This document shows positions 39,871-49,061 of a stretch of 64,000 nt of DNA, in pieces. The notes under the pieces are model-generated. The model was not told the DNA's origin. It saw only the letters and a list, made by a program, of their open reading frames with translations, and made no database searches. The DNA lies in assembly GCA_035533755.1 (NCBI GenBank), contig DATLTC010000010.1, positions 62,001 to 126,000 on the forward strand. The letters are read 5' to 3'. This DNA is from Gemmatimonadaceae bacterium (GTDB lineage: Bacteria > Gemmatimonadota > Gemmatimonadetes > Gemmatimonadales > Gemmatimonadaceae). Within the stretch, counting starts at the first letter, position 1, and each line of letters starts with the position of its first letter. The translations under genes were made by a program, and so were the position numbers.

Positions 39871-39892
39871 GCCCCCCGGGCCCCGGGGGGGC
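39871..39892 (+). terminator. GC-only inverted repeat after the ALDH gene
   Basis: gccccccggg (39871-39880) pairs with the following cccgggggggc (39882-39892), giving a 10-bp GC stem with one bulge and almost no loop, 12 bases after the stop. A terminator-like element without a T tract. Confidence 0.4.
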
Positions 39893-39978
39893 GCCCCTGC
39901 TTGCATACGGGGCATGGCGCCATTAATTCCAGACCAGACCGGGGTTGCAGCACGCGTGCGTGCGGGACGAGAGGCTGA

Positions 39979-40770
39979 ATGGAAGTGAACGATACCGATT
40001 CCTCCGCCACGCCGGCGCTCCCTCCGCGGGACATCACGACGGAGCAGCGCACGGACGCGTTGCGTCAGGTGAACGGCCGCCGGCGGCCGCTGGCCTTCCT
40101 CTGGGAATGGACCAAGATCTTCTGGATCTCGGTGGCCCTGTTCCTGGTCATCCGCACGTTCGTCGTCGAGGCGTTCAAGATCCCCACGGGGAGCATGGAG
40201 AACACCTTGCAGGTGGGGGATTTCCTGCTCGTCAACAAGTTGGCGTACGGCGCCGAGGTGCCGTTCACGCACGACCGGCTGCCGGCGCTGGAGCATCCCA
40301 AGCACGGCGACGTGATCGTCTTCGACTGGCCGGTGGACCCCACGCAGAATTTCGTGAAGCGGCTGGTGGGGCTGCCCGGCGATACGCTCGAGATGCACGA
40401 CGGGATCCTGGTGCGCAACGGCCACGTGGTGCAGGAGAGCTACGTGCGGCGCAGCGACCCGGATGCCGATCCGTCGAACGAGGAGTTCACCTGGCAGCGG
40501 GACTATCTGGTCCGTACGGCGCACGCGGCGGTGAGCTATCATCCTTCCCGGAACAACTGGGGCCCCCTGGTGGTTCCGCCCAAGGACTATTTTGTTCTTG
40601 GCGACAATCGCGACAATTCATTGGACAGCCGGTACTGGGGATTCGTGCCCGACTCCATGGTCACCGGCCGTCCGATCCTGATCTATTACAGCTACGCACC
40701 AGACTCGTCCCAGGATCTCGACTGGGTCACCCACGTCCGCTGGAAGCGGCTGGGCGAGATCGTGCACTGA
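39979..40770 (+). CDS. lepB: Signal peptidase I
   Basis: 263 residues. A cytoplasmic N-tail and one membrane helix (about 45-65) precede the catalytic Ser S72 in IPTGSMENTL and the Lys K127 in NFVKRLVGLPGD. Box D GDNRDNSLDSRYWG is intact. It cleaves Sec and Tat signal peptides on the outer face of the inner membrane. Start at ATG 39979; the loop between boxes (about 155-195, EEFTWQRDY) is an insertion common to larger type I peptidases. It is followed after 82 bases by the sigma factor gene. Confidence 0.96.
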   Translation: MEVNDTDSSATPALPPRDITTEQRTDALRQVNGRRRPLAFLWEWTKIFWISVALFLVIRTFVVEAFKIPTGSMENTLQVGDFLLVNKLAYGAEVPFTHDRLPALEHPKHGDVIVFDWPVDPTQNFVKRLVGLPGDTLEMHDGILVRNGHVVQESYVRRSDPDADPSNEEFTWQRDYLVRTAHAAVSYHPSRNNWGPLVVPPKDYFVLGDNRDNSLDSRYWGFVPDSMVTGRPILIYYSYAPDSSQDLDWVTHVRWKRLGEIVH

Positions 40771-40852
40771 GTGCGAGATCCCACCGCTAGTGTCCGCCCC
40801 CGGGCCCCGCGTGTAAGCCTCTGAGTTCTTCGCCACCAGGAGCCGCTGCAGT

Positions 40853-41713
40853 ATGCCCTCGCCTGGCACCAAGAAGACATCGTACGAGGAAGGATCCCTC
40901 GATCAGTACCTGCGCGACATCAGCGCCTATCCGCTCATCTCCCGAGAGGAAGAAGTGCGGCTGGCGCAGCGTATCCGCAAGCACGATCAGGAAGCCCTCG
41001 ACAAGCTGGTGCGCTCCAACCTGCGGTTCGTGGTCTCGGTGGCCAAGAAGTACCAGAACCAGGGCGTCTCGCTCTCCGATCTGATCAACGAGGGCAACCT
41101 CGGGCTCATCCGGGCGGCGCACAAGTTCGACGAGACCAAGGGCATCAAGTTCATCTCGTACGCCGTGTGGTGGATCCGCCAGGCGATCCTCCAGGCGCTG
41201 GCCGAGCAGTCGCGAATCGTGCGCGTGCCGCTGAACCGGGCCGGCACGCTCCACCGCATCGGCAAGCGGGCCAACGTGCTGCTCCAGGAGTTGGGGCGCG
41301 AGGCCACGCACGCCGAGATCGCCGACGGGATGGACATCACCGAAGAGGAAGTCGCGAAGACGATGTCGATCTCGCAGACCCACCTCTCGCTGGATGCTCC
41401 GCTCACCCCCGGCGAAGACAACAAGCTTCTGGACTACCTCCCGGACAATCTCAACCCCACGCCCGACGAGCTGACCTTCGAGAAGGCGCTCACCGAGTCG
41501 ATCGAGGAGGCGCTCTCGCACCTCAAGGAGCGCGAGTCCAAGATCCTGCGCCTGTACTTCGGCCTGGGCGACGAGGCGGAGCCCATGACCCTCGAGGAGA
41601 TCGGCGCCCTGCTCGGCATCACCCGCGAGCGCGTGCGCCAGATCAAGGAGAAGGCGCTGAGCCGGCTGCGGCATGTGAGTCGCGCCCGGGCGCTGGAATC
41701 CTACTTGGGGTAG
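40853..41713 (+). CDS. Short sigma-70 factor, RpoD/SigA type
   Basis: 286 residues. Region 1.2 (SLDQYLRDISAYPLIS), region 2 with NLRFVVSVAKKY, LIQEGN-like LINEGNLGLIRAAHKFD and the -10 reading helix FISYAVWWIRQAI, region 3 and region 4 with HTH MTLEEIGALLGITRERVRQIKEKAL are all present. Region 1.1 and the non-conserved region are missing, giving the compact form that serves as primary sigma in Bacteroidetes-like and some Gemmatimonadota genomes. Whether it is the housekeeping factor or a group 2 factor cannot be decided here. The stop abuts the large inverted repeat at 41715-41860. Confidence 0.9.
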   Translation: MPSPGTKKTSYEEGSLDQYLRDISAYPLISREEEVRLAQRIRKHDQEALDKLVRSNLRFVVSVAKKYQNQGVSLSDLINEGNLGLIRAAHKFDETKGIKFISYAVWWIRQAILQALAEQSRIVRVPLNRAGTLHRIGKRANVLLQELGREATHAEIADGMDITEEEVAKTMSISQTHLSLDAPLTPGEDNKLLDYLPDNLNPTPDELTFEKALTESIEEALSHLKERESKILRLYFGLGDEAEPMTLEEIGALLGITRERVRQIKEKALSRLRHVSRARALESYLG

Positions 41714-41714
41714 G

Positions 41715-41860
41715 AAGGACGGTAGGGCGGTAGGGGCGTAGGAGGGGGACCGATCGCCGCTGCGGTGCCGTGGGGTAGCGGCGTCCATGGAAACCGTGCA
41801 TTGTCAGAAGTCCGTGCACGTCCGTCCTTCCCTCCTACCATCCTACCGTCCTCCCGTCTT
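41715..41860. repeat. Long imperfect inverted repeat, 146 bp
   Basis: The segment from 41715-41746 (aaggacggtagggcggtagg...) pairs with 41829-41860 (ccctcctaccatcctaccgtc...), about 25 of 32 positions, around an 82-base loop. Each arm is itself made of short ggtagg-type direct repeats. It begins 2 bases after the sigma factor stop and ends 4 bases before the yajQ start, so it fills almost the whole gap and could fold into a long hairpin in the transcript. Confidence 0.7.
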
Positions 41861-41864
41861 CTCC

Positions 41865-42365
41865 ATGGCATCCACCTCGTCCTTCGACGTCACCACCGGC
41901 GTTGATCTCCAGGAAGTCGACAACGCGGTCAATCAGGCCCAGAAGGAGATCGCCCAGCGTTACGACTTCAAAGGGTCCAAGGCGACGATCGAATTCAAGC
42001 GCGCCGAGTCCCTGCTCGTCCTCGCGGCCGACAGCGACTTCCAGATGAAATCGCTGTTCGACGTGGTTCAGACGCGCCTCATCAAGCGCGGCGTGTCGGT
42101 CAAGAACCTCGACGTGGGCGAGGTCAAGCCCGCCGGCGGCGATACCGTGCGCCGCGAGGTCAAGCTCAAGACCGCCCTCGACGGCGAGACCTCCAAGAAG
42201 ATCGCCGCCGCCATCAAGGACGCGAAGTTCAAGAAGGTCCAGGCCGCCATCCAGGGCGAGCAGGTGCGCGTCACCTCCCCCTCCAAGGACGACCTCCAGG
42301 AGGTCATGACGCTCCTCCGGGCCCAGGACTTCGGCGTCGAACTCCAGTTCGGCAACTACCGCTAA
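41865..42365 (+). CDS. yajQ: YajQ family cyclic di-GMP/nucleotide-binding protein
   Basis: 166 residues, the family length. ATG 41865 (MASTSSFDV) is preferred over an in-frame ATG 26 codons upstream because family members start SFDVVS.. and the upstream part lies in the inverted repeat. Conserved segments: VDNAVNQAQKEIAQRYDFKGS, IEFKRAESLLVLAADSDFQ, DDLQEVMTLLRAQDF. YajQ has two RNP-like folds and binds c-di-GMP in Xanthomonas. An HD-GYP protein in the window (54266-56254) fits c-di-GMP signalling, but no direct link is shown. Confidence 0.92.
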   Translation: MASTSSFDVTTGVDLQEVDNAVNQAQKEIAQRYDFKGSKATIEFKRAESLLVLAADSDFQMKSLFDVVQTRLIKRGVSVKNLDVGEVKPAGGDTVRREVKLKTALDGETSKKIAAAIKDAKFKKVQAAIQGEQVRVTSPSKDDLQEVMTLLRAQDFGVELQFGNYR

Positions 42366-42421
42366 CAAGAACGCGACGGTCAGGCTGTGCCGCGCCCCCG
42401 GGGCGCGCTAGTTTTCAGCCC

Positions 42422-43801
42422 GTGAAGGTCTCCTTCGTCACCCTCGGCTGCGACAAGAACACGGTCGATTCCGAGCGCTATCTGGCGCAGCTCGCCGACC
42501 GCGGCGCGGAATTCGCCGCCGATGCCTCGCAGGCCGACGTCATCGTCATCAACACCTGCGGGTTCATCGACGCGGCCAAGAAGGAGTCGATCGACGCCAT
42601 CGTCGAGGCCGGCCGCATGAAATCCGAAGGGCGCGCCCAGGCCGTGGTGGCCGTGGGCTGCATGGTCCAGCGCCACAAGGCCGAACTCGAGGCCGAGCTT
42701 CCCGAGGTCGATCTCTTTCTCGGCGCCGCCGAGATGGACCGGCTGATCCCCGAGCTCCAGGCCCGCGGCCTCATCGACGACGCGCCGCGGCCCCATCCGG
42801 GCATGCGCCTGTTCACCGGCCAGCTCCCCCACATCCGCTATCTCAAGATCAGCGAAGGGTGCGATCACGGCTGCGCCTTCTGCGCCATCCCGCTCATGCG
42901 CGGCAAGCACCGCTCGTTCGCGCTCGACGACGTGGTGCGCGAGGCCCAGCTGCTCGAGGCGCAGGGCGCGCGCGAGATCAACCTCGTGGCCCAGGATCTG
43001 GCCCACTACGGACGCGACCGCCGCGACGGCATCGCCCTGCCGCAGCTGCTCGATACGCTGGTGAGCGAGACCTCGGTGCCGTGGATCCGGATGCTGTACC
43101 TGTATTCGGCGGGCCTCACGCCGGAGTTGCTGGACCTGATGGCGCGCCAGCCGCGCATCGTGCCGTACCTCGACATGCCCATGCAGCACGCCTCCGATCC
43201 CGTCCTCGCGCGCATGCGCCGTCCCGAACGGCAGGCCACGATCCGCGACCGCGTGGCCCGCATCCGCGACGTGGTGCCCGACGTGGCCATCCGCACCACC
43301 TGCATCGTGGGGTTTCCCGGCGAGACGGACGACGATTTCGCGCGGCTGCTGGCGTTTCTCGAAGAGGTGCAGTTCGACCGCGTGGGCGCGTTCACCTACT
43401 CGGCGCAGGAGGGCACGCGCGCCGCGCAGATGGACGACGACGTCCCCGAATCGCTCAAGCGCGAACGCCTGGAACGGCTCAACGAGGTCCAGCGCTCGGT
43501 CACGGCCGATCGCTACGAGGCGCGCCTGGGCCGCACGGTGCGGGCCATGGTCGACCGCGTGAACGACGACGGCACGGTGCAGGCGCGCACGGTGTGGCAG
43601 GCCGACGACATCGACGGCGTCACCTGGCTCGACGCCGACGCCGCGCCGGGCACGCTGGTGGACGTGGTCATCGACGACGTGGACGATTACGACTTCCGGG
43701 CGTCGGTCACGGGCGTGATCTCCGCGCCCCCCGCGCCGGCGCTCCGTCGGCGCCTGCTCCCCATGGCCGCCGCGGCCACGATCGGGAGCTTCGGCCGATG
43801 A
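42422..43801 (+). CDS. rimO: Ribosomal protein S12 methylthiotransferase RimO
   Basis: 459 residues from GTG 42422. N-terminal MTTase domain with cluster-binding C10, C46 and C80; radical SAM domain with C147, C151 and C154 (GCDHGCAFC); C-terminal TRAM domain (about 375-445). It methylthiolates Asp88 of ribosomal protein S12 using two Fe-S clusters and SAM. The domain order and YLDMPMQHASDPVLARMRRP are typical of RimO rather than MiaB. ATGA (43798-43801) couples it to hemL. It is the first gene of a long overlapping gene series. Confidence 0.95.
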   Translation: MKVSFVTLGCDKNTVDSERYLAQLADRGAEFAADASQADVIVINTCGFIDAAKKESIDAIVEAGRMKSEGRAQAVVAVGCMVQRHKAELEAELPEVDLFLGAAEMDRLIPELQARGLIDDAPRPHPGMRLFTGQLPHIRYLKISEGCDHGCAFCAIPLMRGKHRSFALDDVVREAQLLEAQGAREINLVAQDLAHYGRDRRDGIALPQLLDTLVSETSVPWIRMLYLYSAGLTPELLDLMARQPRIVPYLDMPMQHASDPVLARMRRPERQATIRDRVARIRDVVPDVAIRTTCIVGFPGETDDDFARLLAFLEEVQFDRVGAFTYSAQEGTRAAQMDDDVPESLKRERLERLNEVQRSVTADRYEARLGRTVRAMVDRVNDDGTVQARTVWQADDIDGVTWLDADAAPGTLVDVVIDDVDDYDFRASVTGVISAPPAPALRRRLLPMAAAATIGSFGR

Positions 43802-45087
43802 ACGAGCGCACGCGATCGGCGGCGATCATGGAGCGCTCGCGCGGCATCTTCCCGGGCGGCGTCAACTCGCCGGTGCGCGCGTTCGGTGGCGTGGGCGGCG
43901 TGCCCGTGGTGGCCGAGCGCGGTGCCGGCTGCCGGGTGATCGACGCCGACGGCAACGAATACATCGACTTCGTGCTCTCGTGGGGGCCGCTCGTGCTGGG
44001 GCACGCGCCTCCGGCGGTGCTCGACGCCCTCGACGAAGCGATGCACCGCGGCACGAGCTTTGGCATGCCCACCGAGTTGGAGCTGCGGCTCGGCGAACTC
44101 ATCCGCGCCCGCATGCCCCACCTGGAGCGGATGCGGTTCGTGTCCAGCGGCACCGAGGCCACGATGAGCGCGGTGCGCGTGGCGCGCGCGCTCACGGGCC
44201 GCGACGCCATTCTCAAATTCGACGGCTGCTACCACGGCCACGCCGACTCGTTCCTCGTGCGCGCCGGATCGGGCGTGGCCACGCTGGGGTTGCCCAACTC
44301 CCCCGGCGTGCCGGCGGCGCTGGCCGAGTTGACCCTCGTGGCGCCGTACAACGACGTGCCCGCGGTGGAGCGGCTCATGGCCGCCCAGGGGCCGCGCATC
44401 GCGGCGATCATCGTCGAGCCGGTGGTGGGCAACGCCGGGTTCATCGCGCCAGATCCGGAATTCCTGCCGGCGCTGCGGCGCTTGGCCGACGCGTCGGGCG
44501 CCCTGCTCATCTTCGACGAGGTGATGACCGGGTTCCGCATCGCGCCGGGCGGCGCGCCCGAACGGTTCGGCGTGACGCCCGACCTCACCACGCTGGGCAA
44601 GGTGATCGGCGGCGGCCTTCCCGTGGCGGCGTATGGCGGCCGCGCCGATCTCATGGACCAGGTGGCGCCGACGGGGCCGGTGTATCAGGCGGGCACGCTC
44701 TCCGGCAATCCGCTCGCCATGGCCGCGGGGTACGCCACGCTCAGCATGCTCACGCGCGATCTGCACGCCAGGATCGAGGGCCGCACGGCGCGGCTGGTGC
44801 AGGGGTTGCGCGAGGTCGCGGCGCGGCGCGGCGTGCCGTTCACCGCCGACCACGCCGGCTCGATGTGGGGATTCTTCTTCCGCGCCGAGCCGGTGCGCAA
44901 CTTCGCCGACGCGCGCGGCGCCGACGCCGATCTGTTCCGCCGGTTCTTCCACGAAGCCCTGGCGCGCGGCGTCTATCTGGCGCCGTCGCCGTTCGAGGCG
45001 GCGTTCATGTCGGCCGCGCATGGCGATGACGATGTGGCCCTCGCCATCGAGCGCCTGGATGCGGCTCTGGGCGCGGCCCGTGGGTAG
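43798..45087 (+). CDS. hemL: Glutamate-1-semialdehyde 2,1-aminomutase
   Basis: 429 residues, start ATG 43798 within the rimO stop. PLP lysine K268 lies in TLGKVIGGGLP; other markers are FPGGVNSPVRAFGGV, SSGTEATMSA, FDGCYHGHAD and FDEVMTGFR. It converts glutamate-1-semialdehyde to 5-aminolevulinate in tetrapyrrole synthesis via the C5 pathway. HemA and other haem genes are not in the window. Its 3' end overlaps the SpoIID-like gene by 29 bases. Confidence 0.96.
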   Translation: MNERTRSAAIMERSRGIFPGGVNSPVRAFGGVGGVPVVAERGAGCRVIDADGNEYIDFVLSWGPLVLGHAPPAVLDALDEAMHRGTSFGMPTELELRLGELIRARMPHLERMRFVSSGTEATMSAVRVARALTGRDAILKFDGCYHGHADSFLVRAGSGVATLGLPNSPGVPAALAELTLVAPYNDVPAVERLMAAQGPRIAAIIVEPVVGNAGFIAPDPEFLPALRRLADASGALLIFDEVMTGFRIAPGGAPERFGVTPDLTTLGKVIGGGLPVAAYGGRADLMDQVAPTGPVYQAGTLSGNPLAMAAGYATLSMLTRDLHARIEGRTARLVQGLREVAARRGVPFTADHAGSMWGFFFRAEPVRNFADARGADADLFRRFFHEALARGVYLAPSPFEAAFMSAAHGDDDVALAIERLDAALGAARG

Positions 45088-46504
45088 GGGCGTCGCCGCG
45101 CTGCTGCTCTGCTCGCTGCTCGCCTGTACCACGGTCATCTACGGCCGCCAACCCGCGCCCACACCGGCGCCCGCTTCCGCTCCCGCGCCCACGGTGCCGC
45201 CGCCGGCGCCGCCCGCCGCGCGCCCCACCTCGCGCGCGCCGACGGCGAGCGCGCCTCCAGCCGAGCGTCCTCCGCTGCTCATCGAAGGCCTGCCGCGCGT
45301 GCCCGTGGTCATGCGCGACGGGGAGCAGATCGTCCGCGTGGCGCTGCTCACCGAAGCGGCGTCGGCCAGTATCTCGGCCACCGGCACCTGGCGATGGTAC
45401 GAGGCCGACGGCCGCTCGTTCGTGGCCCGCGGGCTGGCCAACGAGCCGTGGCGCGTGGAACACAACGGGCGCGACGTGCGCGCCGTGCGGAGCGACGGCG
45501 TGCCCACGGTGTGGAAGCCCGGCGCGATGGTCGCCCGCCCCGACGATCCGTCGGCCCTGATGATCGTGAACGGCAAGCACTACCACGGCGAGATCCGCGT
45601 GGTGGGCTCGGACAACGGAATGCTGGTGATTGATCGCGTGGACGTGGAGGAATACCTGCGGGGCGTCGTCCCGCTCGAGATCGGCGACCGCGCGCCGGGC
45701 GACTCGGCGGCCGTGGAAGCCCAGGCGGTGACGGCGCGTAGCTACGTGTTCACGCACATGTCCGACGCCGCGGGCGACGTATACGACGTGACGGCCGGCG
45801 TGCTCGACCAGGTATACGGCGGCGTGGACGCCGAGACGCGCGTGGGGGACGACGCCGTGGAGGCCACGCGCGGGATGGTGATCACCTACGGCGGCCGGGT
45901 GGTGAACGCGCCGTATCACTCGACGTGCGGCGGCGAGACGGCCCGGCCGTCCGAGGTGTGGCACGCGCCCGATGAACCCTATCTCCAGCGGGTGAGCGAC
46001 CGCATCCCGGGCACCGACCGGTATTACTGCGATATCGCGCCCCGGTTCACGTGGACGCGCACGCTCTCGGCCGGCGATCTGAACGCCGCCGTGCTCCGCT
46101 ACCTCAAGGCGTACGTCGCCGTGCCGGGCGGCAACCCCGGCCTGGTGCGGAGCGTGCGCGTCACCGGCCGCACGCCGTCGGGCCGCGTGGGAACGCTGGG
46201 CGTGGAGACCACGCGGGGGTCGTACACGCTCCGCGGTAACGACATGCGGTTCGTGCTCCGCGCACCCGGTGGCGAGATCCTCAACAGCACGTATTTTTCC
46301 GTGGCCAGCGAGCCCACGCGCGACGGCATGCTGGTGCGCCTGGTGCTCGACGGCCGCGGCTATGGTCACGGCGTGGGGATGTGTCAGTGGGGCGCGATCG
46401 GGCGGGCGCGGGCGGGGCAGGATTTCCAGACGATCCTGCGGACCTACTATCCCGGCACGGCGCTGGCCGTGGCCGAGCAGGGGCGGGCGGAGAGGGCGCA
46501 ATGA
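45059..46504 (+). CDS. SpoIID/LytB-domain lipoprotein
   Basis: 481 residues from ATG 45059 (GTG 45080 is an alternative; neither has a clear SD). A signal peptide ends in lipobox LLAC (SLLACTTV), then a Pro/Ala-rich linker. The SpoIID domain spans about 190-470: VDVEEYLRGVVPLEI, EAQAVTARSYV, YHSTCGGETARPSEVW and RLVLDGRGYGHGVGMCQWGA. SpoIID proteins are peptidoglycan lytic transglycosylases acting on denuded glycan strands. The gene overlaps hemL upstream and the Gfo/Idh/MocA gene downstream (ATGA 46501-46504). Envelope role likely. Confidence 0.88.
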   Translation: MRLWARPVGRGVAALLLCSLLACTTVIYGRQPAPTPAPASAPAPTVPPPAPPAARPTSRAPTASAPPAERPPLLIEGLPRVPVVMRDGEQIVRVALLTEAASASISATGTWRWYEADGRSFVARGLANEPWRVEHNGRDVRAVRSDGVPTVWKPGAMVARPDDPSALMIVNGKHYHGEIRVVGSDNGMLVIDRVDVEEYLRGVVPLEIGDRAPGDSAAVEAQAVTARSYVFTHMSDAAGDVYDVTAGVLDQVYGGVDAETRVGDDAVEATRGMVITYGGRVVNAPYHSTCGGETARPSEVWHAPDEPYLQRVSDRIPGTDRYYCDIAPRFTWTRTLSAGDLNAAVLRYLKAYVAVPGGNPGLVRSVRVTGRTPSGRVGTLGVETTRGSYTLRGNDMRFVLRAPGGEILNSTYFSVASEPTRDGMLVRLVLDGRGYGHGVGMCQWGAIGRARAGQDFQTILRTYYPGTALAVAEQGRAERAQ

Positions 46505-47505
46505 CAGATAGTGTTCGCATTGGACTCGTGGGCGCCGGCGCCATCGCGCAGCTGGCGCATCTTCCCGTGCTCAGCAAGATGCGCGGCGTTCATCTGGCGG
46601 CGATCTGCGACAACGACCGCGCCAAGGCGCAGGCGCTCGCCGAACGATTCGAGATCCCCGATGTCGTGACCGACATCGAGGACCTGCTCGAGATCGACGA
46701 GATCGACGCCGTGATCATCGCCACGCCCAACCATCTGCACGAGCCGCACGTGGCGAGCGCGCTGGCCGCGCACAAGCACGTGCTGTGCGAGCGTCCGTTG
46801 GCGCTCTCCGCGCGCGGCATCGAGCGCCTGCTCGAGGCCGCCCAGCGCGCCGATCGATTCATGGTCGTGGCCAACAATCACCGGTTCCGCACCGACGTGC
46901 AGGCCCTGGACCGGTTCCTCCGCGGCGGCGAGTTGGGGCGCGTGAACGGCGTGCGCGCCGGCGCCTACCACTTCAAGCGGCCCGACGCCGGTTGGCGCCA
47001 GCGGCGCGCCGAGTCGGGCGGTGGCGCGTTCTTCGACTACGGCATCCCGCTGCTCGATCTGGCGCTGTGGCTGGCCGACTTCCCGGAACCGCGTCGGGTG
47101 AGTGCCTACATCGAGCGGCCCGCGGTTGCCGGCGCGGTGGAGGACGCGATGCTCGTGCATCTCGAATGCCGCAACGGCGCCACGCTCGCGTTCGACGTGT
47201 CGAGCGCGTATGTGGGGCAGGAGGAGCGGTGGTGGTTCGAGGTGCTGGCCGCCCGCGGCAGCGCGCGGCTGGCGCCGCTCCGCGTGGTCAAGGAGTTGAA
47301 CGGCCGTCCGTTCGACGTGTCCCCCAGCGGGGCCGCCGGCCGCGAGAGCGCGTTCATCCAGTCGTACCGCGCCGAGCTCGCGCACTTCCTGGCCGTCGTC
47401 CGCGGCGCATCGGCGTACGAGGCGCCCACCGATCAGGTCCTGCTGCATCGCGTCGTCGAGGCGATCTACCGGTCGGCGGACGAGGGGCACGAGATCACCC
47501 TGTGA
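46501..47505 (+). CDS. Gfo/Idh/MocA-family protein lacking usual catalytic residues
   Basis: 334 residues. Rossmann nucleotide-binding domain (IGLVGAGAIAQLAHLP, ICDNDRAKA) and a C-terminal alpha/beta domain identify the family. The conserved catalytic EKP Lys is replaced (ERP in VLCERPLALS), and in the DxGxHxxD segment the His is Pro (FFDYGIPLLDLALW). Both changes argue against ordinary dehydrogenase activity. It may bind NAD(P) as a regulator or act by a different chemistry. Overlaps the preceding SpoIID-like gene by 4 bases (ATGA) and lnt follows, a setting suggesting an envelope sugar role, which is inference. Confidence 0.85.
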   Translation: MTDSVRIGLVGAGAIAQLAHLPVLSKMRGVHLAAICDNDRAKAQALAERFEIPDVVTDIEDLLEIDEIDAVIIATPNHLHEPHVASALAAHKHVLCERPLALSARGIERLLEAAQRADRFMVVANNHRFRTDVQALDRFLRGGELGRVNGVRAGAYHFKRPDAGWRQRRAESGGGAFFDYGIPLLDLALWLADFPEPRRVSAYIERPAVAGAVEDAMLVHLECRNGATLAFDVSSAYVGQEERWWFEVLAARGSARLAPLRVVKELNGRPFDVSPSGAAGRESAFIQSYRAELAHFLAVVRGASAYEAPTDQVLLHRVVEAIYRSADEGHEITL

Positions 47506-47507
47506 CC

Positions 47508-49061
47508 ATGCGCGTCCTCAAGCCCGATCGCGCCGAGCTCGCCGCCGTGTTGGCGTCGGCCCTGCTGTTCTTCTACGCGTTCCCGCCGTTCACGCTGGTG
47601 GGGCCGGCGTTCGTGTGCCTCGTGCCGCTCGCCATCGCCATCGCGAGGGCCGCCGATCGCGGCGATCCGGCGTGGACCGGCATCCGGCTCGGCACCTGGT
47701 TCGGGATCTTCGCCTACGGCGCCGCCATCTACTGGATCGCCACGGCGCTGCTCATCTTCACCAACCTGGCCATCCTCGGCTACCTGGGCGCGCTGTTCGT
47801 GATCACGGTGACGCTGGCCGCCACCGGGGGCGCGCTGTTCGTGGCGCGGCGGATCACGCGCTGGCCCATGGCCGCGCTGCTCCCCGTGGTGTGGGTGGCA
47901 TCGGAGATGGCGTTCAATCACATGTCCGCGCTGGCGTTTCCCTGGCTGCCGCTGGGGCTGGCCACCGCCAGGACGCCGGTGCTGGCGCAGATCGCCGACC
48001 TCAGCGGCGTGCACGGCGTGAGCTTCTGGATTGCGCTCACCAACGGGCTGGTGGCCGACATGTGGCTATCGCGCGGCGACCGGCGGGGCAACCTGCGGCG
48101 CGGCGCGGCGATCGCCGCGATGGCGGTGGCAGTGGTGGCGTACGGCCGCTGGCGCATGCGCACGATCCCGCTCCGGCCGCTCGCGCACATCGGCATCGTG
48201 CAGCCCAACGTGCCCGAGGACGAGAAGTGGCAGGCCGACAACCTCGGCAAGATCATCGGCCTCATGGCCAACGGCACGCACCAGGCACTGGCGCAAGGGC
48301 ATCCGCAACTCGTGATCTGGCCGGAGGTGGCCCTTCCCGACTACATGTATCGACACCCGGAGTGGTCGGACAGCATCCGCAACCTGACCATGGAGTCCGG
48401 CACGCCGCTGCTCACCGGGATGCTCGATCTGGTGTGGCATTCGAAGACCGACTACCAGTACTACAACGCCGCGTTGCTGGTGGATGCCTACGGCCGCCAG
48501 ACGCAGGCCATCTATCACAAGCGCCACCTGGTGCCGATCGTGGAGCGCGTGCCGTTCGTCAACCCCGAGTGGTTCCGCTGGGCGGGCCAGTATTTCGGCG
48601 GCTACGGGGTGGGCGACGGCCCGGTGGTGTACCACCTGCCGTTCGGCAGCTTCGGCGTGCTCATCTGCTACGAGTCGATCTTCCCCGGGGAATCGCGCCA
48701 GTACCGCAACGACGGCGCCGATTTCCTCATCAACATCACCAACGACGCGTGGTTCGGGCACAGCCTGGCGCCGTACCAGCACTTCGCGCACCTCGCGCTG
48801 CGCGCCATCGAGAACCGCACCGCCGTCGTGCGGTCGGCCAACACCGGCATCTCGGGGTGGATCGACCCGCTGGGCCGCGTGCGCGCCGCCACGCCGATCT
48901 TCGTGCCGGCGGCGCAGACGTACGACGTCCTGACCAGCGACGTGCGCACTCCCTACGACGCGATGGGAGACATCGTGGGGCTGCTGTCCGTGGTCGCCAC
49001 GCTGGCCCTGGTGGGGCGCGACTGGTGGTCGCGGCGCACCGTGCGTCGGAGATCGGCGTGA
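47508..49061 (+). CDS. lnt: Apolipoprotein N-acyltransferase
   Basis: 517 residues from ATG 47508; an in-frame GTG at 47502 overlapping the previous stop as GTGA is an alternative. About seven membrane helices occupy residues 10-220, then the nitrilase-like domain carries the catalytic triad E273 (IWPEVALPD), K338 (HKRHLVPI) and C387 (LICYESIFP). It adds the third acyl chain to lipoproteins in the inner membrane, the last step of lipoprotein maturation. Confirms a Gram-negative envelope. GTGA (49058-49061) couples it to hyuA. Confidence 0.95.
   Translation: MRVLKPDRAELAAVLASALLFFYAFPPFTLVGPAFVCLVPLAIAIARAADRGDPAWTGIRLGTWFGIFAYGAAIYWIATALLIFTNLAILGYLGALFVITVTLAATGGALFVARRITRWPMAALLPVVWVASEMAFNHMSALAFPWLPLGLATARTPVLAQIADLSGVHGVSFWIALTNGLVADMWLSRGDRRGNLRRGAAIAAMAVAVVAYGRWRMRTIPLRPLAHIGIVQPNVPEDEKWQADNLGKIIGLMANGTHQALAQGHPQLVIWPEVALPDYMYRHPEWSDSIRNLTMESGTPLLTGMLDLVWHSKTDYQYYNAALLVDAYGRQTQAIYHKRHLVPIVERVPFVNPEWFRWAGQYFGGYGVGDGPVVYHLPFGSFGVLICYESIFPGESRQYRNDGADFLINITNDAWFGHSLAPYQHFAHLALRAIENRTAVVRSANTGISGWIDPLGRVRAATPIFVPAAQTYDVLTSDVRTPYDAMGDIVGLLSVVATLALVGRDWWSRRTVRRRSA

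Noticed and set aside
41711-41860. Tandem ggtagg motifs considered as a CRISPR array
   Set aside because: Units are only 7-10 bases, without spacers of constant length, and arranged as two complementary arms; no cas genes nearby.
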